This document shows positions 9,279 to 17,803 of a stretch of 64,000 bases of DNA, in pieces. The position numbers and the translations under genes are program-made. The notes beneath the pieces were generated by a model that saw only the letters and a program-made list of their open reading frames with translations, ran no database searches and was not told where the DNA came from. Within the stretch, counting starts at the first letter, position 1; every line of letters begins with the position of its first letter. Origin of the DNA: Ochrovirga pacifica (GTDB taxonomy: Bacteria; Bacteroidota; Bacteroidia; Flavobacteriales; Flavobacteriaceae); contig NZ_AFPK01000067.1 of assembly GCF_000220525.1 (NCBI RefSeq), positions 1-64,000 on the forward strand, in the 5' to 3' direction.

Positions 9279-10094
9279 TTAACTATTTAATACAGGTTGT
9301 TTACCCTCTTTAATTTTCACTAATTTATCATACAAGTCTTTTGCATCTTCTTGATAATCTGATGTTGGAAATGCTTTTAAAAATCGTTCGTAAATTTTTA
9401 AAGCATCTTCTATTCTTGCTTCTTTTTTATGCAATACACTGTTAACTCCTAGTTCGTATGCCGATAGAAATTTGTAATACATTGCTTCTTCTTTTAGCTG
9501 AGTTCCTAGAAAGTCTAAAATCACATTGTCAAAAGCCACAATAGCAGATTTATAGTTTCCTATTTTATAGTATTGTTTAGCAATTTCGAAGGCTTTCTTT
9601 TCTAATTTAAAACTTAGCTCTTTAATTCTTTTATTAGCTTCTTCTATTTTTTCAGAATCAGGGTTTTCATCAATAAAATTTTGGTAGGCCTGAATCGCCT
9701 TTTTGGTATCTGTTTGATCTACACTATATTTAGGCGATAGTTGATAATAACTTTCGGCAATATTGAACTGAGCTGTTTCTATCTCGGTACTTTTGGGATA
9801 ACTCCTTAAAAACTTTTCATAGTAGTAAACAGAAGTTAGGTAGTCTTTGGTTAGATAATTAGCATCTGCCAATCTAAACACAATGGCTTCGCTTTGAGGT
9901 TTGGTTGCGTAAGAAGGCAATACCAACTCATACAGACGAATGGCTTTGGAATATTCTCCTTTTTTGTACAATTCGTTTGCTAATTTATATCGATCAGGGT
10001 TGGTTCCCTTGTTCAATATTTTATTATACTCCCCACAAGCGTGCAAAAGTAGTACAGTTGCAATAACCAAACTGTAGTTTACTATTTTCATCAT
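9279..10094 (-). CDS. bamD: Outer membrane assembly lipoprotein BamD
   Basis: Lipoprotein of the BAM complex that inserts beta-barrel proteins into the outer membrane. The signal peptide ends in a lipobox LLHAC with the acylated cysteine near residue 20. The rest is a TPR array: YKKGEYSKAIRLYELVLPSYA, YYYEKFLRSYPKSTEIETAQFNIAESYYQ, and later AIVAFDNVILDF and ALKIYERFLKAFPTSDYQEDA. Total length 271 is typical. It sits 9 bp after dapA and 16 bp before the omega-like gene. Confidence 0.92.
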   Translation of the reverse strand: MMKIVNYSLVIATVLLLHACGEYNKILNKGTNPDRYKLANELYKKGEYSKAIRLYELVLPSYATKPQSEAIVFRLADANYLTKDYLTSVYYYEKFLRSYPKSTEIETAQFNIAESYYQLSPKYSVDQTDTKKAIQAYQNFIDENPDSEKIEEANKRIKELSFKLEKKAFEIAKQYYKIGNYKSAIVAFDNVILDFLGTQLKEEAMYYKFLSAYELGVNSVLHKKEARIEDALKIYERFLKAFPTSDYQEDAKDLYDKLVKIKEGKQPVLNS

Positions 10095-10103
10095 ATCGTA
10101 TTT

Positions 10104-10988
10104 TTAGGAAGCCACATAAAAGGCCTCTACAAAATTTCTTAGTTTGCTTTTTAATGCAGGACTTGCTTCTATCAATGGTAATCTTACATAGCTAGAAGAT
10201 TGACCTAAAATTTCTAACAATGCTTTTACGCCGACAGGGTTTCCTTCAGAAAAAATCAATTCTATACACTCTTGCAATTTGTAATGCATACGGAAAGATT
10301 TCTTTGATTCTTCTAAGATTCCCAATCGAATCATGTGCGTAAACTCTGATGGAAAAGCCTGACCTATAACAGAAATAACCCCCGAACCACCTGCTAAAGT
10401 AATTGGCAGTGCCAACATATCGTCTCCAGAAATAACTAAGAAATTTTTAGGAACAGACTTGATTAATTTTAAGGCCTGATCCATATCTCCTTTTGCTTCT
10501 TTTATTCCGATAATGTTTGGAATTTCTGCCAAACGAACTACTGTTTCAGGTTTTATATTAGAACCCGTTCTACCTGGTACGTTGTACAAAATAACATCTA
10601 CAGGAGAAGCTTCTGCTACAGCTTTAAAATGTTGATAAATTCCTTCTTGACTAGGTTTGTTATAAAAAGGAGAAACAGACAATACTGCTTGAAAAACAGT
10701 AAAATCTGTTTCTTTTATTTCTTGAATAACACTTGCTGTACTATTTCCTCCAATTCCAATAGCAATAGGCAATCTACCTGCATTGGTTTTTACCACAGTT
10801 TCTTTTACCAGTTCTTTTTCTTCTTTTGACAATGTTGCCGATTCTCCCGTGGTTCCTAAAACCACTAAATATTCAACCGCATTATCTATCTGAAACTCTA
10901 CAAGTTTTTCTAAAGCTTGTACGTCTACGTTACCATTTTGATCAAAAGGGGTTACCAAAGCAACTCCTGTACCTAAAAAACTACTCAT
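10104..10988 (-). CDS. dapA: 4-hydroxy-tetrahydrodipicolinate synthase
   Basis: Condenses pyruvate with aspartate semialdehyde in lysine and diaminopimelate synthesis. The 294-residue TIM-barrel protein shows GTGVALVTPF at the start, LGTTGESATLS near residue 44 and YNVPGRTGSNI near 133 with the catalytic tyrosine. The Schiff-base lysine is in IIGIKEAKGD near 162. It leads the seven-gene minus-strand block. It works on the product of the aspartate kinase branch encoded at 273-1595. Confidence 0.96.
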   Translation of the reverse strand: MSSFLGTGVALVTPFDQNGNVDVQALEKLVEFQIDNAVEYLVVLGTTGESATLSKEEKELVKETVVKTNAGRLPIAIGIGGNSTASVIQEIKETDFTVFQAVLSVSPFYNKPSQEGIYQHFKAVAEASPVDVILYNVPGRTGSNIKPETVVRLAEIPNIIGIKEAKGDMDQALKLIKSVPKNFLVISGDDMLALPITLAGGSGVISVIGQAFPSEFTHMIRLGILEESKKSFRMHYKLQECIELIFSEGNPVGVKALLEILGQSSSYVRLPLIEASPALKSKLRNFVEAFYVAS

Positions 10989-11024
10989 TTTTTACTTACC
11001 TTCTTTAATATTTGTGCTAGCCCG

Positions 11025-11032
11025 CAAATTTA
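11025..11032 (-). promoter_or_regulatory. Promoter -7 element for the dapA-bamD-coaBC block
   Basis: The minus strand reads TAAATTTG, an exact match to TAnnTTTG, ending about 36 bases before the dapA ATG. No convincing TTG was found at the -33 distance, so only the -7 element is claimed. Confidence 0.45.
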
Positions 11033-11130
11033 GCATTTTATTTAGAGAATATCCACTTAAATATTTTCTAAAGAAATTAAGTTTAAGAATTAAACAGATT
11101 AGGCAATCAGGAATATTTTACTAACGGTAT

Positions 11131-12510
11131 TTACCAACCTCTAGAAAATGTTTCTCTTTCTCCTTGAAGATTAATTACCACTAACTTGTTAATGCTTTCT
11201 TCTGATTTTACCATCTTTTTTATAAGATCTATATCCGCTACGCTTTTTAGAGTGTAGTTGTTAATAGAAACAATTACATATCCTGGTCGTATTCCTAATT
11301 TCTGTAAATCCTTGTTGTTAATTTTGGTAACTTTTACTCCTACTTCGGTATTTAAATCTTGTTTTTCTTTGGCTTTTAGCTCTCCAAACTGAATTCCAAA
11401 TGCTTCAGAAACAAAGGTTGATACTTCTGACAGAGTTACTTTCATCAGCTTTTCTACTCCGTCTCTATCAATAGTAACCAACACTTGATCTCCAGGTCTT
11501 TTGGCAACCAGTTGACCTACCAAGTCAGAAAATTTATGGATTTTAACTTGGTTGATTTTTTTTATCACATCACCAGACTTTATTCCTGCTTTGTCTGCTC
11601 CACTTCCTTTAGATACTTCGGCAATATAAACCCCATCTAAGTCAGACTTTGGTTGGGTACTTACACCCAATACTGCTCTTTTTACCGATCCGTTTTCCAT
11701 TAAATCCTCTATGACACGTTTGGCTATATTAGAAGGCACTGCAAAAGAATATCCAACAAATGATCCTGTTTGAGAAGAAATTGCTGTGTTAATCCCTATA
11801 AGCTCTCCTCTTGTATTTACTAAGGCTCCACCACTATTTCCTGGATTTACTGCTGCATCTGTTTGAATAAAGGATTCTATGTTATTATTTCCTTCCAAAT
11901 CTCTTCCTTTAGCACTAATAATTCCTGCGGTTACTGTTGATGTTAAATTGTATGGATTACCGACTGCCAGTACCCACTCCCCTATTTTAGAGGTGTCAGA
12001 GTCTCCAAAAGTGATAAAATGTAAATCTTCTGCATCAATTTTTAACAACGCAATGTCTGTACTTTTATCAGCACCTATTAATTCTGCCTTGTATTTTTTT
12101 TGATTGTTTAGACTAATCTCTATTTCTTTTGCTCCTTCTATTACGTGGTTATTGGTTACTATATATCCATCAGGAGAAATAACCACACCGCTTCCTGTTC
12201 CTACTCTCTCATATTCTCTTCCTCCGTAACCACGACCAAAAAAGTATTCTGCAAAAGGGTCTTGTTGAATTCCAATGGCAGTATTTTTTACGTGCACTAC
12301 TGCATTTAATGTTTTTTCTGCTGCTTCTGTAAAGTCTGTCAAAGTTTCAGCAGCTACCACACCAGTACTATTGCTAGTTCTAAAAACAGGCAACGTACTT
12401 TGTTCTTTTTCTATAATTTTTACTTTCGGTTGGATAAACTGACTGTAGACAACTAATGAAAGAATACTACCTAACACAGCTACTACAACTAATTTTATAT
12501 TCTGTTTCAT
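11131..12510 (-). CDS. Do/DegP-type periplasmic serine protease (HtrA family)
   Basis: Periplasmic quality-control protease and chaperone. The 459-residue protein begins with a membrane anchor or uncleaved signal (KLVVVAVLGSILSLVVYSQ). The trypsin-like triad is visible: His122 in TNNHVIEGA, Asp152 in STDIALLKI and Ser226 in NPGNSGGALV. A PDZ domain follows from about 275 (AVLGVSTQ... SGADKAGIKSGDVI) and a second, weaker one from about 385 to the end (KLGIRPGYVIVSIN). It stands alone on the minus strand, 55 bp after the holin-like gene. Confidence 0.93.
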   Translation of the reverse strand: MKQNIKLVVVAVLGSILSLVVYSQFIQPKVKIIEKEQSTLPVFRTSNSTGVVAAETLTDFTEAAEKTLNAVVHVKNTAIGIQQDPFAEYFFGRGYGGREYERVGTGSGVVISPDGYIVTNNHVIEGAKEIEISLNNQKKYKAELIGADKSTDIALLKIDAEDLHFITFGDSDTSKIGEWVLAVGNPYNLTSTVTAGIISAKGRDLEGNNNIESFIQTDAAVNPGNSGGALVNTRGELIGINTAISSQTGSFVGYSFAVPSNIAKRVIEDLMENGSVKRAVLGVSTQPKSDLDGVYIAEVSKGSGADKAGIKSGDVIKKINQVKIHKFSDLVGQLVAKRPGDQVLVTIDRDGVEKLMKVTLSEVSTFVSEAFGIQFGELKAKEKQDLNTEVGVKVTKINNKDLQKLGIRPGYVIVSINNYTLKSVADIDLIKKMVKSEESINKLVVINLQGERETFSRGW

Positions 12511-12565
12511 GTTTCTAAATTTTTTTATTCAAACTGAAATTTTCAAAAACTATGCCAACACAATA

Positions 12566-12916
12566 TCAGTCTTCTTTTAGCCCAAACATTCCGTGTAAAA
12601 GTGACTGCAAAAATGACAGTAGTAAACTAAAAAACAAAGCTGTAAAAAAACCATGTACATCAAACCCTGTTATTAAACCGTCTGCCATTTTTATGATAAT
12701 TGCATTAATCACTAGCAAAAACAATCCCAATGTAAGTAAGGTTATAGGCAAAGTAAAAATCACCAATAAGGGTTTTACTACCAAATTCAACAAACTTAGC
12801 CCAAAAGCTACTAAAATAGCAATCCAATAACTAGACACATATGCCCCTGGTAAAATAGCAGCAATTACATATACCGCAATGGCATTTACCAAAAGCTGAA
12901 CAATATATTTTTTCAT
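12566..12916 (-). CDS. Phage-holin-4-2-like (PF04020-type) membrane protein
   Basis: A 116-residue very hydrophobic protein with four predicted membrane segments. It shows the family features ILPGAYVSSYW, the LLNLVVKPLLVIFTLPITLLTLGLF region and LLHGMFG near the C-terminus. Despite the family name such proteins are usually chromosomal and not part of phages; no other phage genes are nearby. It follows the gene at 12925 by 8 bp on the same strand and is probably cotranscribed. The function is unknown. Confidence 0.8.
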   Translation of the reverse strand: MKKYIVQLLVNAIAVYVIAAILPGAYVSSYWIAILVAFGLSLLNLVVKPLLVIFTLPITLLTLGLFLLVINAIIIKMADGLITGFDVHGFFTALFFSLLLSFLQSLLHGMFGLKED

Positions 12917-12924
12917 TGATTTTT

Positions 12925-14181
12925 TTATTTTATAAATCCATATGCTAAATTTAAGCTAATTGTGTGAGTATTAAAATAGTTACTATAACCTAAACCAAAC
13001 TTATAGGTAAAATCTAATGAAATTTCTTGTTTATTAAGGCTATTGTTTCTAACACCAAGCCCCAAAATCACCCCAGCATTATACGCATCAAATATATCCT
13101 CTGTATTTTGATACGTGTATCTGTCCTTTAAATTTCCCGAGTTAAAAAAAGTACTTGTTCTTGTTGCTTTGTAATCTTTAGAAACATAATAATCTCCAAA
13201 AATTCCAAAATGAACATTAGGTTTGATAAGCGATTTATTAAATTCATATTTCAACAACAAATCCAATCCTAAACTAGATACTTCTGCATCTACCTGATAC
13301 ACATCTCTTATAGGACTACTATTGACATTGCTGTGGTCATTTGTGGTGCTTTGCTTAAAACTTGCATACATCACTCTTGATTCAAAAAACATTTTTTCGT
13401 TCCAGTTTGGCAAACTTCTCTTATAATAAAAACCAAAAGATGAATAAGCTGAAGACTTAAAGTCACTGTCTTCCAAGTAAACGTAAGGATTTTCATCACT
13501 CTTAATTTCGGACAAAGAGGTACTTGCTACTCCAAACAATAGTCCAAATGAATACGTCGCTTGTGTTTTGGTTTCGGTATAATCTATACATACGTCTCCC
13601 GGCACACATACTTCATTATGGTATTTTTTTGAAATTTTAACTAAAGATTTTCTATTTAACAAAACATGATCTACATCTTTTCTTGTTTTCTCTGCATCTC
13701 TAAACAAATATTTTAGCACCCCTTTGTATTTATTACTGCTTTTTTGATAATGTTGACTTCCTTTGTAAATGTTTTTATCGTCATTGGTTAGTTTATACAA
13801 CTCTCCTTCATTATTTTCTACTAAGTAATATTCATCATGAACAAAATTGGTGTAGTAAAAAAGATCTACCAAACCATCAACCAAAAACTCTACAAAAACC
13901 TTCTTCTTTTCGTAGTTTAACTGCAACTCTCTTGCTATATAATACTTTCCATTATTAAATTTATAAGAACGTATCTGATCTGGGGTATACACTATTACTC
14001 TGCTTGTTCGTTCTTTTTTAAAATGGCAGCTTTGTGCATTGAAAGATTTTCCTCTAAAATTAATAAAACCATGAATTGTATCCATATTCATGGTTACCAC
14101 ATAACCTTTTCGATAATCGGATTGTGAATATCCTACTATTGAAAACATAAAGACACAACACGCCAAAATTATTTTTTTCAT
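12925..14181 (-). CDS. Exported beta-barrel-like protein of unknown function
   Basis: 418 residues with a signal peptide (KKIILACCVFMFSIVGYSQS). The first half (about 25-190) has a globular region with YRKGYVVTMNMDTIHGFINFRG, typical of Bacteroidota proteins of unknown function. The second half (about 205-418) is a string of amphipathic strands with alternating aromatic residues and ends in LNLAYGFIK, as in outer-membrane beta-barrels. The cysteine pair in EVCVPGDVCIDY may form a disulfide. I do not assign a function. Confidence 0.7.
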   Translation of the reverse strand: MKKIILACCVFMFSIVGYSQSDYRKGYVVTMNMDTIHGFINFRGKSFNAQSCHFKKERTSRVIVYTPDQIRSYKFNNGKYYIARELQLNYEKKKVFVEFLVDGLVDLFYYTNFVHDEYYLVENNEGELYKLTNDDKNIYKGSQHYQKSSNKYKGVLKYLFRDAEKTRKDVDHVLLNRKSLVKISKKYHNEVCVPGDVCIDYTETKTQATYSFGLLFGVASTSLSEIKSDENPYVYLEDSDFKSSAYSSFGFYYKRSLPNWNEKMFFESRVMYASFKQSTTNDHSNVNSSPIRDVYQVDAEVSSLGLDLLLKYEFNKSLIKPNVHFGIFGDYYVSKDYKATRTSTFFNSGNLKDRYTYQNTEDIFDAYNAGVILGLGVRNNSLNKQEISLDFTYKFGLGYSNYFNTHTISLNLAYGFIK

Positions 14182-14246
14182 AAACTTTTTTTTTTTCGAG
14201 GTGAATATAAGTTATTAAACTTAAAGTCACATATACGTTTAACTTT

Positions 14247-14275
14247 TTGTTCCCGTAAATTTCTTTGTATTTTTG
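14247..14275 (+). promoter_or_regulatory. Flavobacterial-type promoter for dapF
   Basis: TTG at 14247-14249, an 18-bp spacer and TATTTTTG at 14268-14275 match the phylum consensus. The leader to the dapF ATG is about 15-20 bases. It probably drives dapF-GNAT-mltG. Confidence 0.5.
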
Positions 14276-14296
14276 CAGTCTAATTTTACAAGGAAA

Positions 14297-15082
14297 ATGA
14301 AAATTACCTTTTACAAATACCAAGGAACAGGAAACGATTTTGTTGTAATAGACAACCGAGATTTAAACTTTCCAAGAGAAAACACCAAGCTGGTAAATTT
14401 TCTGTGCGACAGGAGATTTGGGATTGGAGCAGACGGTTTGATGTTATTAAACCCTTCGGAAACATATGATTTTACCATGGTATACTACAATGCAGACGGA
14501 ACCGAAAGTACCATGTGTGGAAATGGAGGTAGATGTTTGGTTGCTTTTGCCAATCAATTAGGAATTATTGAAAACGAAACTACTTTTGATGCTGTAGATG
14601 GTTTGCATTATGCTACTTATCATGACGGAATTACCAATTTACAAATGATAGACGTAGCTAAAGTTGCCGTATATAATACTCATTGTTTTTTAGATACTGG
14701 ATCTCCCCATCACGTACAGTTAGTAGACGACATCGAAAACTTTGACGTAAAAAATACTGGAGCAAAAATTAGATATGGTGCACCTTACTTTGATGAAGGA
14801 ACCAATGTGAATTTTGTTCAAAAAACAACTAACAACACCTTCAGACTAAGAACTTATGAAAGAGGGGTTGAAGATGAAACATTGGCATGTGGAACAGGTG
14901 CTACTGCTGCTGCCATAGCCTTGCATCAACAAAAGCACACAACACAAACTACAGTACCATTACAAGTACAGGGAGGGTTCTTAGAGGTTTCCTTTCAACC
15001 TACAGAAAACGGTTACAAAAATGTGTTTTTAAAAGGCCCTGCAACATTTGTCTTTAAAGGAGTAATTGATTACAATGATTAA
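14297..15082 (+). CDS. dapF: Diaminopimelate epimerase
   Basis: Interconverts LL- and meso-diaminopimelate for peptidoglycan and lysine. Starting at ATG 14297 (MKITFYKYQGTGNDF, the usual N-terminus) gives 261 residues. The two catalytic cysteines are visible in STMCGNGGRC near residue 75 and in LACGTGATAA near 200, and the RFGIGADGL motif lies near 40. The stop overlaps the start of the GNAT gene by 8 bp, so translation of the pair is probably coupled. Confidence 0.95.
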   Translation: MKITFYKYQGTGNDFVVIDNRDLNFPRENTKLVNFLCDRRFGIGADGLMLLNPSETYDFTMVYYNADGTESTMCGNGGRCLVAFANQLGIIENETTFDAVDGLHYATYHDGITNLQMIDVAKVAVYNTHCFLDTGSPHHVQLVDDIENFDVKNTGAKIRYGAPYFDEGTNVNFVQKTTNNTFRLRTYERGVEDETLACGTGATAAAIALHQQKHTTQTTVPLQVQGGFLEVSFQPTENGYKNVFLKGPATFVFKGVIDYND

Positions 15083-15596
15083 TTTAACGGGAAAAAAAGT
15101 AAAACTTCGAGCTTTGGAACCCGAAGATTTATCCATTTTATATACAACTGAAAATAATGAGGAGTTTTGGGAAGCTAGCAACACCCTAACCCCTTTTTCT
15201 AAAGCCACTTTACAATCGTATTTAGAAAATGCCCACGTAGACATATACCAAGCCAAACAACTAAGACTAGCCGTAGAAAACACAAACAAAGCAACAGTAG
15301 GTTTTATTGATTTGTTTGATTTTGATCCTAAACATCAAAGAGCCGGAGTTGGCATCGTAATTTTACCTCAATATCAAAAATTAGGCTATGCGAACGAAAG
15401 TTTATTTTTGCTAAAAAACTATGCTTTTAACAGATTAAACCTACATCAATTATACGCTCATATAGCAAGTAACAATAGCAAAAGCATCCATTTATTTCAA
15501 AAATCAGGATACCTACAAACGGGAATTTTAAAAAACTGGCTGTACAACAACGGTACATTTTTAGATGTTTTTGTTTATCAATTGATTGACTCTTAA
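15075..15596 (+). CDS. GNAT family N-acetyltransferase (RimJ/RimL-like)
   Basis: Transfers an acetyl group from acetyl-CoA to an amine; the substrate cannot be told. ATG 15075 gives 173 residues and overlaps the end of dapF; the longer TTG start at 15066 is less likely. MINLTGKKVKLRALEPEDL is the typical beginning of the Acetyltransf_3 group. The acetyl-CoA loop lies in VGIVILPQYQKLGYANESL, and RLNLHQLYAHIASNNSKSIHLFQKSGY is the usual C-terminal segment. mltG starts 7 bp after its stop codon. Confidence 0.88.
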   Translation: MINLTGKKVKLRALEPEDLSILYTTENNEEFWEASNTLTPFSKATLQSYLENAHVDIYQAKQLRLAVENTNKATVGFIDLFDFDPKHQRAGVGIVILPQYQKLGYANESLFLLKNYAFNRLNLHQLYAHIASNNSKSIHLFQKSGYLQTGILKNWLYNNGTFLDVFVYQLIDS

Positions 15597-15603
15597 CACC
15601 AAC

Positions 15604-16626
15604 ATGAAAAAAATACATATTGCGTTAAGCATTTTTTGCTTAGCTATACTAGGAATCGCTATACACTTTTACCAAATTATTTACAGCACCCAAATTGGTA
15701 ATAGTACTTCTTTTTACATAAAATCAACAGATTCTATTGCACAAGTTCTAAGCAATCTAGATGCTATTTGTAAAGACATCAACAACGTAAAAACAGTTGC
15801 TAGCTTAAAAAAATACAATACTCCAAAGCCAGGAAGATATGTGTTAGCAAAAGGAATGAATGCCAACCAAATCATCAACATACTACGTAGCGGAAAACAA
15901 ACTCCTATCAAAGTAACATTCAACAACCAAAACTATATAGAAGATTTAGCGGGTAGACTTGCCATGCAAATTGAAGCAGATTCTGTAGCGATTTTAAGAA
16001 GTCTTACAAATCCTGATTTTTTAGACAAACACAATTTTAATTACAAAACAGCACTGAATTACTGCATGCCTTACACATACAATTGTTACTGGAACATTTC
16101 TCCAGACCAATTAAGAAACAAACTCTACCAAGCGTACCTACGCTACTGGAACAAGGAAAGACAGCAAAAAGCACAACAACTAAACCTTACTCAGAACGAA
16201 GTAATTGCTCTTGCCTCTATTGTTCATAAAGAAACACAATACAAACCCGAAAGAAAACGTGTTGCCGGGGTTTACCTTAATCGTATACGAAAAGGAATTC
16301 CTTTACAAGCTGATCCTACAATTATTTATGCTCTAAAAGAAAAACAAGGGAAAAAAGTGATTATTAAAAGAGTACTAACCAAAGATTTAGAAATAGATTC
16401 TCCTTACAATACATATAAAAAAAGAGGCATTCCACCATCTGCAATTGCCATGCCCGATATTGATGCCATAGATGCTGTGCTAAATCCCGAAAGACACCAT
16501 TATTATTATTTTTGTGCAAGTGCTGATCATTTGGGAACACATAAATTTGCCCAAACTCTAAGACAGCATAATAGAAATGCTTACGAATACCACCGCTGGT
16601 TACAAAAGCAACGCATTCATCGCTAA
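15604..16626 (+). CDS. mltG: Endolytic murein transglycosylase MltG
   Basis: Inner-membrane lytic transglycosylase that cuts nascent glycan strands and so limits their length. From ATG 15604 the protein has 340 residues, with one N-terminal membrane segment (IALSIFCLAILGIAIHFY). A LysM-like subdomain covers about 40-110 and the YceG catalytic domain follows. The catalytic glutamate is in ASIVHKETQY near residue 209, followed by RVAGVYLNRIRKGIPLQADPT. The pairing with dapF, another peptidoglycan gene, is reasonable. Confidence 0.94.
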   Translation: MKKIHIALSIFCLAILGIAIHFYQIIYSTQIGNSTSFYIKSTDSIAQVLSNLDAICKDINNVKTVASLKKYNTPKPGRYVLAKGMNANQIINILRSGKQTPIKVTFNNQNYIEDLAGRLAMQIEADSVAILRSLTNPDFLDKHNFNYKTALNYCMPYTYNCYWNISPDQLRNKLYQAYLRYWNKERQQKAQQLNLTQNEVIALASIVHKETQYKPERKRVAGVYLNRIRKGIPLQADPTIIYALKEKQGKKVIIKRVLTKDLEIDSPYNTYKKRGIPPSAIAMPDIDAIDAVLNPERHHYYYFCASADHLGTHKFAQTLRQHNRNAYEYHRWLQKQRIHR

Positions 16627-16627
16627 C

Positions 16628-17332
16628 TTATGCGTGAATGATAAAAATAGCTGGAATTTTATGTAATTCTGGCTGTTTTTGTTTCCACTCTGTAATAGTA
16701 AAAGTTTTTATGTATTCTGATGGCATGGTTATATTTGCTGCAATACATAGTTGAGTATTAGGAGACAAAGTACTTTTTAAATCTTCTAGCATTTTATGAT
16801 TCCTATACGGAGTTTCTATAAAAATCTGAGACTGTTGATGTTCTTTAGACAAACGCTCTAATCTCTTAATTTCTTTTTTCCTTTCTGATTTATCAATAGG
16901 CAAATATCCATTAAAAGCAAAACTCTGACCATTCATTCCGCTAGCCATCATTGCCATTAAAATAGATGAAGGCCCCACCAACGGCACCACTCTTATTCCT
17001 TTTTTATGAGCTAATTTAACCACCTTGGCACCTGGATCTGCCACCGCAGGAACACCAGCTTCCGATAACAAACCTATAGACTCGCCTTCCAAACAAACAT
17101 CTAAATAAGAATTTACTTCAATAGGGTCAACATATTTGTCTATTAACTTTAACTGCAAGCTTGGTTGAGGCTTTAGTGGTGTTATTTTTTTGATGAATCT
17201 ACGAGCAGACTTTTCATTTTCTACAACGAAATGAGTCAATTCTTCTACTACAGATTTTACCGATATAGGCATTACCTCTAAAGGCTCATTATCTCCTAAA
17301 GTTGTTGGAATAAGATACAGATTACCTTTCAT
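16628..17332 (-). CDS. Short RsmI-like SAM-dependent methyltransferase (TP-methylase fold)
   Basis: A 234-residue protein with the tetrapyrrole-methylase fold: YLIPTTLGD at the start, GLLSEAGVPAVADPGAKVV near residue 93 (RsmI has GxPxISDPG here) and VPLVGPSSILMAMMASG near 121. RsmI methylates the 2'-OH of C1402 in 16S rRNA and is about 280 residues. This shorter form lacks the usual C-terminal domain and is a known Bacteroidota variant, so the substrate is uncertain. It overlaps the LMW phosphatase gene by 11 bp and follows dnaA in the same direction. Confidence 0.75.
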   Translation of the reverse strand: MKGNLYLIPTTLGDNEPLEVMPISVKSVVEELTHFVVENEKSARRFIKKITPLKPQPSLQLKLIDKYVDPIEVNSYLDVCLEGESIGLLSEAGVPAVADPGAKVVKLAHKKGIRVVPLVGPSSILMAMMASGMNGQSFAFNGYLPIDKSERKKEIKRLERLSKEHQQSQIFIETPYRNHKMLEDLKSTLSPNTQLCIAANITMPSEYIKTFTITEWKQKQPELHKIPAIFIIHA

Positions 17333-17795
17333 GTTTATTGGCTATTTTGTTTACAATAACATCTGCTGCTAAAGTTAACATATTGTACACGTTTTCAAAT
17401 CCTTGATCTCCTCCGTAATACGGATCAGGAACAGAAATCCCCTTCTGTAAATCCACCTCATCCATAATCATTTTTACTTTGGATTTTTGAGCATCAGTCT
17501 TAGCCAACCTTATTACATTTTGATAATTTGCTTTATCCATTACATAAATAAAATCAAAGGTATCAAAATCATCTAGCTCAAACTTTCTTGCTCTTTGGTC
17601 GGTAATATCAATTCCGTTTTTTTTGGCTACAGCAATAGATCTTGCATCTGGTAAATTTCCTACATGATAAGCTCCTGTACCCGCAGAATCTACAACAACA
17701 TCTAAATTTTGTATTTTAGATTTTAGAATACCTTCTGCCAATGGAGATCTACAAATATTTCCCAAACAAACCATTAAAACTTTTGTTGTTGCCAT
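17322..17795 (-). CDS. Low-molecular-weight protein-tyrosine phosphatase
   Basis: A 157-residue cytosolic phosphatase. The P-loop CLGNICRS (CX5R, Cys10 and Arg16) is at the N-terminus and the general-acid aspartate is in VPDPYYGG near residue 123. In other bacteria members dephosphorylate tyrosine kinases or arginine-phosphorylated proteins; there is no exopolysaccharide cluster here to suggest such a partner. It lies 8 bp after dnaA and overlaps the methyltransferase, so the three genes look like one transcript. Confidence 0.92.
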   Translation of the reverse strand: MATTKVLMVCLGNICRSPLAEGILKSKIQNLDVVVDSAGTGAYHVGNLPDARSIAVAKKNGIDITDQRARKFELDDFDTFDFIYVMDKANYQNVIRLAKTDAQKSKVKMIMDEVDLQKGISVPDPYYGGDQGFENVYNMLTLAADVIVNKIANKHER

Positions 17796-17803
17796 CTATG
17801 CTA

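Noticed and set aside
12566-12916. Possible prophage signal from the holin-like family name
   Set aside because: No integrase, capsid, lysozyme or attachment site is near; proteins of this family are common in chromosomes.
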